From Burkholderiaceae bacterium (GTDB lineage: Bacteria > Pseudomonadota > Gammaproteobacteria > Burkholderiales > Burkholderiaceae_C): a stretch of 36,090 bases of DNA. This document shows positions 33,553 to 36,090 of this stretch, piece by piece. The stretch lies in assembly GCA_022702125.1 (NCBI GenBank), contig JAKOND010000266.1:1-36090 (forward strand), read 5' to 3'. The position numbers and the translations under genes are program-made. The stretch's first letter is position 1. Each line of letters begins with the position of its first letter. A model generated the notes under the pieces. It was not told the DNA's origin. It was given only the letters and a program-made list of their open reading frames with translations, and searched no databases.

Positions 33553-34404
33553 TCAGCCAGGGGCGGGCGGCTGCCGGGGACGGACGAAGCGGCGGATGAT
33601 TTGGTACCAGACATAGAGGATCGCGATCAGGGCGCAGAGGCCGAACCATTGGAATGCGTAGCCGTAGTGCTTCTCGACGCCGCTGGCGATTTCGGGCCAG
33701 GCCCGCAGCAGGCCCTCGGACGCGCGGGGCGCGGTCTGCACCACCGAGGCCGCCAGCAACGGCAGGCCGGTCTCCCGGCGGAAACCCGCGAGGTCCAGAT
33801 TCTGCCGGATAGGGGAATCACCCTGGGGCGCGGAGCCTTGCGCCGTGCCCAGCGACAGCAGGCGCGAGGGCGATGCGGCAATGCGGCCCTCCACCTCGAC
33901 CGGGCCGGCGGGCGTCTCCACCGGCCGCAGGCGGACGCGGTCGGCGAAATCGCGCGGGATCCAGCCGCGCTGCACCAGGACGACGGCGGGGGGCGCGTCC
34001 GGGGATGCGGCGTCGCCGGACCCGGCATCGAGCTGCAGCGGCGTCACCACGTAGAAGCCGACGCGGCCGTCCATCGGCCGGTTGTCCAGGTAGACGGTCC
34101 GCGCCGCCAGCCACCGGCCGCGCAGGCGCACCGCCCGGTGCAGCAGCGGCGCGGAGGCGGCGGAGGCGTCCCCGGCGCCGTCCGGCCGGTCGATCGCCGG
34201 GCCGATCCGCCGCTGCAGCGCGGCGGCGTCCAGCGGCGGCATCGCGCCGCGTCGGGCGATGGCGTCGTGCAGCGCCTCTTTCTGCGCGGCGCGGTCGAGC
34301 TGCCAGCGCGCCAGCGCGGCGGCGAGCGCCATGCCGGCGATGGCGGCTACGGTCACCAGCAGGAAGCGCAGCCGCGGGCGGTGGCGCAGGAACGGGGCTC
34401 TCAC
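33553..34404 (-). CDS. SURF1 family cytochrome oxidase assembly protein
   Basis: 283 residues from GTG 34404, with GGAAGG nine bases upstream. Two membrane helices (about 12-32 and 255-272) flank a periplasmic domain, the SURF1 layout. Motifs: ALARWQLDRAAQKEAL near the start, VRLRGRW, VYLDNRP, GFYVVTPL, VLVQRGWIPRD, and HYGYAFQWFGLCALIAILYVWY at the C-terminus. SURF1 helps insert heme A into subunit I. It follows ctaE and is divergent from the small DUF2909 gene, with 15 bases between the two starts. Confidence 0.93.
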   Translation of the reverse strand: MRAPFLRHRPRLRFLLVTVAAIAGMALAAALARWQLDRAAQKEALHDAIARRGAMPPLDAAALQRRIGPAIDRPDGAGDASAASAPLLHRAVRLRGRWLAARTVYLDNRPMDGRVGFYVVTPLQLDAGSGDAASPDAPPAVVLVQRGWIPRDFADRVRLRPVETPAGPVEVEGRIAASPSRLLSLGTAQGSAPQGDSPIRQNLDLAGFRRETGLPLLAASVVQTAPRASEGLLRAWPEIASGVEKHYGYAFQWFGLCALIAILYVWYQIIRRFVRPRQPPAPG

Positions 34405-34419
34405 CGGATAATGCCTTCC

Positions 34420-34644
34420 ATGAAATATCTGTTGGTCGCGGGCGGCCTGGTCGCCATCCTGGCAAGCCTAGCCGCCGCGCTGGTATTCATGATGCGCGAT
34501 GGCCGCAACGGCGAGCGCAAGACCAGCCGCATGGCCTGGGCGCTGGCGCTGCGGGTGGGGCTGTCGATCGCGCTCTTCCTGTGCGTGCTCGTCGCCTGGA
34601 AGCTGGGCTACATCCGCCCGACGGGCATCGTGCCCGGCCAGTGA
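34420..34644 (+). CDS. DUF2909 family twin-transmembrane protein
   Basis: 74 residues from ATG 34420 (MKYLLVAGGL); ATG 34411 would add three. Two helices (about 2-25 and 42-63) joined by a polar loop with MMRDGRNGERKTSRMAWALALRV in outline, the family pattern. It lies opposite to the surrounding cox genes, a position this family often holds. There is no ribosome site. A GATAAT -10 at 34407-34412 is seven bases before the ATG, which suggests a leaderless transcript. Confidence 0.78.
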   Translation: MKYLLVAGGLVAILASLAAALVFMMRDGRNGERKTSRMAWALALRVGLSIALFLCVLVAWKLGYIRPTGIVPGQ

Positions 34645-34709
34645 TCCGGAGCTGGGACCCGCGCCGCGCGGGAAGATTCCCCGCCGCCGCCCTGCCGGCC
34701 CGAAAAAGA

Positions 34710-34735
34710 CAAAAAGCGCCTCGCGGCGCTTTTTG
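34710..34735. terminator. Bidirectional rho-independent terminator (DUF2909 gene / ctaE)
   Basis: CAAAAAGCGCC and GGCGCTTTTTG are perfectly complementary (11 bp) around TCGC. The A and T tracts in the stem serve both strands. It lies between the convergent DUF2909 gene and ctaE. Confidence 0.88.
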
Positions 34736-34749
34736 CGGGGAGCGGACGG

Positions 34750-35634
34750 TCAGAGCCAGTACACCAGCAGGTACAGCCCGAGCCACACCACGTCCACGAA
34801 GTGCCAGTACCAGGCCGCGCCCTCGAAGCCGAAATGGCGGTCCGGCGTGAAGTGGCCCTTGCGCATGCGCAGCGTGATGAACAGCAGCATCAGCATGCCG
34901 ATGAACACGTGGAAGCCGTGGAAGCCGGTCAGCAGGTAGAAGGTGGAGCCGTAGACGCCCGAATTGAGCTTCAGGTTGTAGGCGTCGTACAGGTGGTGGT
35001 ATTCGTAGCCCTGCACGAACAGGAAGACGATGCCCAGCGCCACCGTGGCCCACATGAAGGAGATCGCGCGGCCGCGATGGTTCTCGCGCAGCGCATGGTG
35101 GGCGATGGTCAGCGTCACGCCGGAGGACAGCAGCAGCGCGGTGTTGATCGTCGGCAGCCAGAACGGGCCGACCGTCTGGAACGGCTCGACGATGGCGGCG
35201 GGCGATGCGGTGGCGCCGGCGGCGATGCTGGGCCACACCGCCTTGAAGCCGGGCCAGAGCAGCGCGTTGTCGAGGCTGCCCAGCGCCGGCACCGAGTGCG
35301 CCCGCGCCCACCATAGCGCGGTGAAGAAGGCGCCGAAGAACATCACCTCCGAGAAGATGAACCAGCTCATGCTCCAGCGGTAGGACAGGTCGATCTTGTG
35401 GCTGTAGAGGCCGCCCTCGCTCTCGCCGATGGCGTCGCGGAACCACTGGTAGAGCACCATCCACCACCACAGCAGGCCGAAGCCCAGCGAGTACATGCCC
35501 CAGCCGTGGCCGTTGATCCACTGGGAGGCGCCCAGGACCACGAAGAACAGGCCGGCGGCCGCCATCGCGGGATGGCGCGACTCGGCCGGAACGTAGTAGT
35601 ACGGCGTCGCGCCGGGGGTGGTGGTCGAACTCAT
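34750..35634 (-). CDS. ctaE: Cytochrome c oxidase subunit III
   Basis: 294 residues from ATG 35634, with AGGAGCC upstream. Seven predicted membrane helices, the subunit III pattern. Motifs: YYVPAESRHP near the start, WFIFSEVMFFGAFFTALWWAR (the Glu-containing helix), TINTALLLSSG, GFHGFHVFIGM and a closing WYWHFVDVVWLGLYLLVYW, all highly conserved. It forms the outer part of the aa3 oxidase core and stabilises subunit I. It is 81 bases after the DUF2970 gene and opens the run towards SURF1. Confidence 0.97.
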   Translation of the reverse strand: MSSTTTPGATPYYYVPAESRHPAMAAAGLFFVVLGASQWINGHGWGMYSLGFGLLWWWMVLYQWFRDAIGESEGGLYSHKIDLSYRWSMSWFIFSEVMFFGAFFTALWWARAHSVPALGSLDNALLWPGFKAVWPSIAAGATASPAAIVEPFQTVGPFWLPTINTALLLSSGVTLTIAHHALRENHRGRAISFMWATVALGIVFLFVQGYEYHHLYDAYNLKLNSGVYGSTFYLLTGFHGFHVFIGMLMLLFITLRMRKGHFTPDRHFGFEGAAWYWHFVDVVWLGLYLLVYWL

Positions 35635-35715
35635 GGAGGCTCCTGGCTCTGATTTTGTTGTCGGGTCGTGGATCGGCGGGTTCGGATGGAGGCGAAGGCA
35701 GGCGTGGCGGGTCGG

Positions 35716-35964
35716 TCAGGCGATGGCATGCACCAGGGCGACCAGCCCGACCACCAGCAGCAGGACCGCCCCGATGCCGACCGCCACCACGTGGAGGATG
35801 TTGAGCTTGCGCAGGTCGTCCTGGTAGCCGCTGCGCTTGCGCACGCCGAAGAAGGCCCAGCCCACCGCGCGCAGCGTGCGCAGCAGCGCGCCGGGGCCGC
35901 CGGGCGCGGGCGGCGGCGTGGCCGCGGGCCGGCCGTCGGGGGCGCGGCGCGGCGTGTCCGTCAC
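35716..35964 (-). CDS. DUF2970 family small membrane protein
   Basis: 82 residues from GTG 35964, which overlaps the ctaG stop (GTGA), so the two are coupled. A Pro/Ala-rich N-terminus, then the family core AVGWAFFGVRKRSGYQDDLRKL and one C-terminal membrane helix (about 57-80). DUF2970 genes recur between ctaG and ctaE in betaproteobacteria; their function is not known but a role in oxidase assembly is implied by position. Confidence 0.85.
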   Translation of the reverse strand: MTDTPRRAPDGRPAATPPPAPGGPGALLRTLRAVGWAFFGVRKRSGYQDDLRKLNILHVVAVGIGAVLLLVVGLVALVHAIA

Positions 35965-36090
35965 AGCGGCGCTCCCGTGCCGGGCGCGGCCAGCACGTCC
36001 GGCGCCCGGACCGAGGCCTGCGGCGCGGAAGATGCCTGCGGCGCGGGCGGCACCTTGCCGCCCACCTCGAAGAAGGTGTAGGACAGGGTG
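35961..36090 (-). CDS. ctaG: Cytochrome c oxidase assembly protein CtaG/Cox11 (C-terminal fragment, cut by window edge)
   Basis: Only the last ~42 codons are present. They begin TLSYTFFEVGGK, the highly conserved final strand of Cox11/CtaG, and continue into a variable Pro/Ala-rich tail ending APGTGAPL. CtaG is a membrane-anchored periplasmic copper chaperone for CuB in subunit I. Its stop overlaps the DUF2970 start (GTGA). The identification rests on the short conserved strand plus position. Confidence 0.75.
   Translation of the reverse strand, partial: TLSYTFFEVGGKVPPAPQASSAPQASVRAPDVLAAPGTGAPL

Overview
The window is very GC-rich chromosomal DNA from a betaproteobacterium of the order Burkholderiales, most likely family Comamonadaceae. 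The protein families (DUF3460, DUF2909, DUF2970, TctC/Bug receptor, ScpA and CoaD variants), the cox operon layout and the gene order all fit. I see no mobile element, CRISPR array, tRNA or rRNA. Almost all of it is housekeeping sequence, so the less ordinary signals are regulatory sites, small repeats and one envelope-stress/two-component cluster.

Layout. 1-7.5 kb: mrp (partial) divergent from metG, a YeaQ-like stress membrane protein, a BamE-like lipoprotein, DUF3460, scpA, panB, panC and an orphan CHMI isomerase. 7.5-13.2 kb: the conserved rhodanese-grxC-secB-gpsA operon, divergent from gpmA-ctpA-moeB/thiF. 13.2-15.3 kb: an AsmA-like protein. 15.6-21.9 kb: a receiver-only response regulator, a NarL-type regulator divergent from a CHASE3 histidine kinase, then DUF1328, DUF883 (YqjD-like), YqjE-like, a YqjK-position protein, a BON lipoprotein, and an Mx-type zinc metallopeptidase with zinc ribbons. 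22-26.2 kb: an overlapping operon of two M16 peptidases (one active, one degenerate), rsmD and coaD, divergent from ftsY. 27.9-29.9 kb: rpoH and a TctC/Bug periplasmic receptor. 30-36.1 kb: cytochrome c oxidase assembly genes ctaG (partial), DUF2970, ctaE/coxC, SURF1, a Sco-like protein, ctaA, ctaB and SCO1, with a small DUF2909 gene opposite.

How it fits together. The right end matures the aa3 oxidase (heme O/A synthesis, copper delivery, SURF1). The middle is a plausible envelope-stress module: a membrane kinase and NarL-type regulator with a dyad between their genes, a nearby lone receiver, and a run of small membrane and lipoprotein stress genes. rpoH carries a sigma-E-type promoter whose core is overlapped by a CIRCE (HrcA) operator, both read directly from the sequence. 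A short 6-5-6 imperfect palindrome occurs four times, twice inside coding sequence. Two gaps (gpmA/ctpA and ftsY/rpoH) lie where relatives carry envC and ftsEX, suggesting a correlated absence of that division module from these loci.
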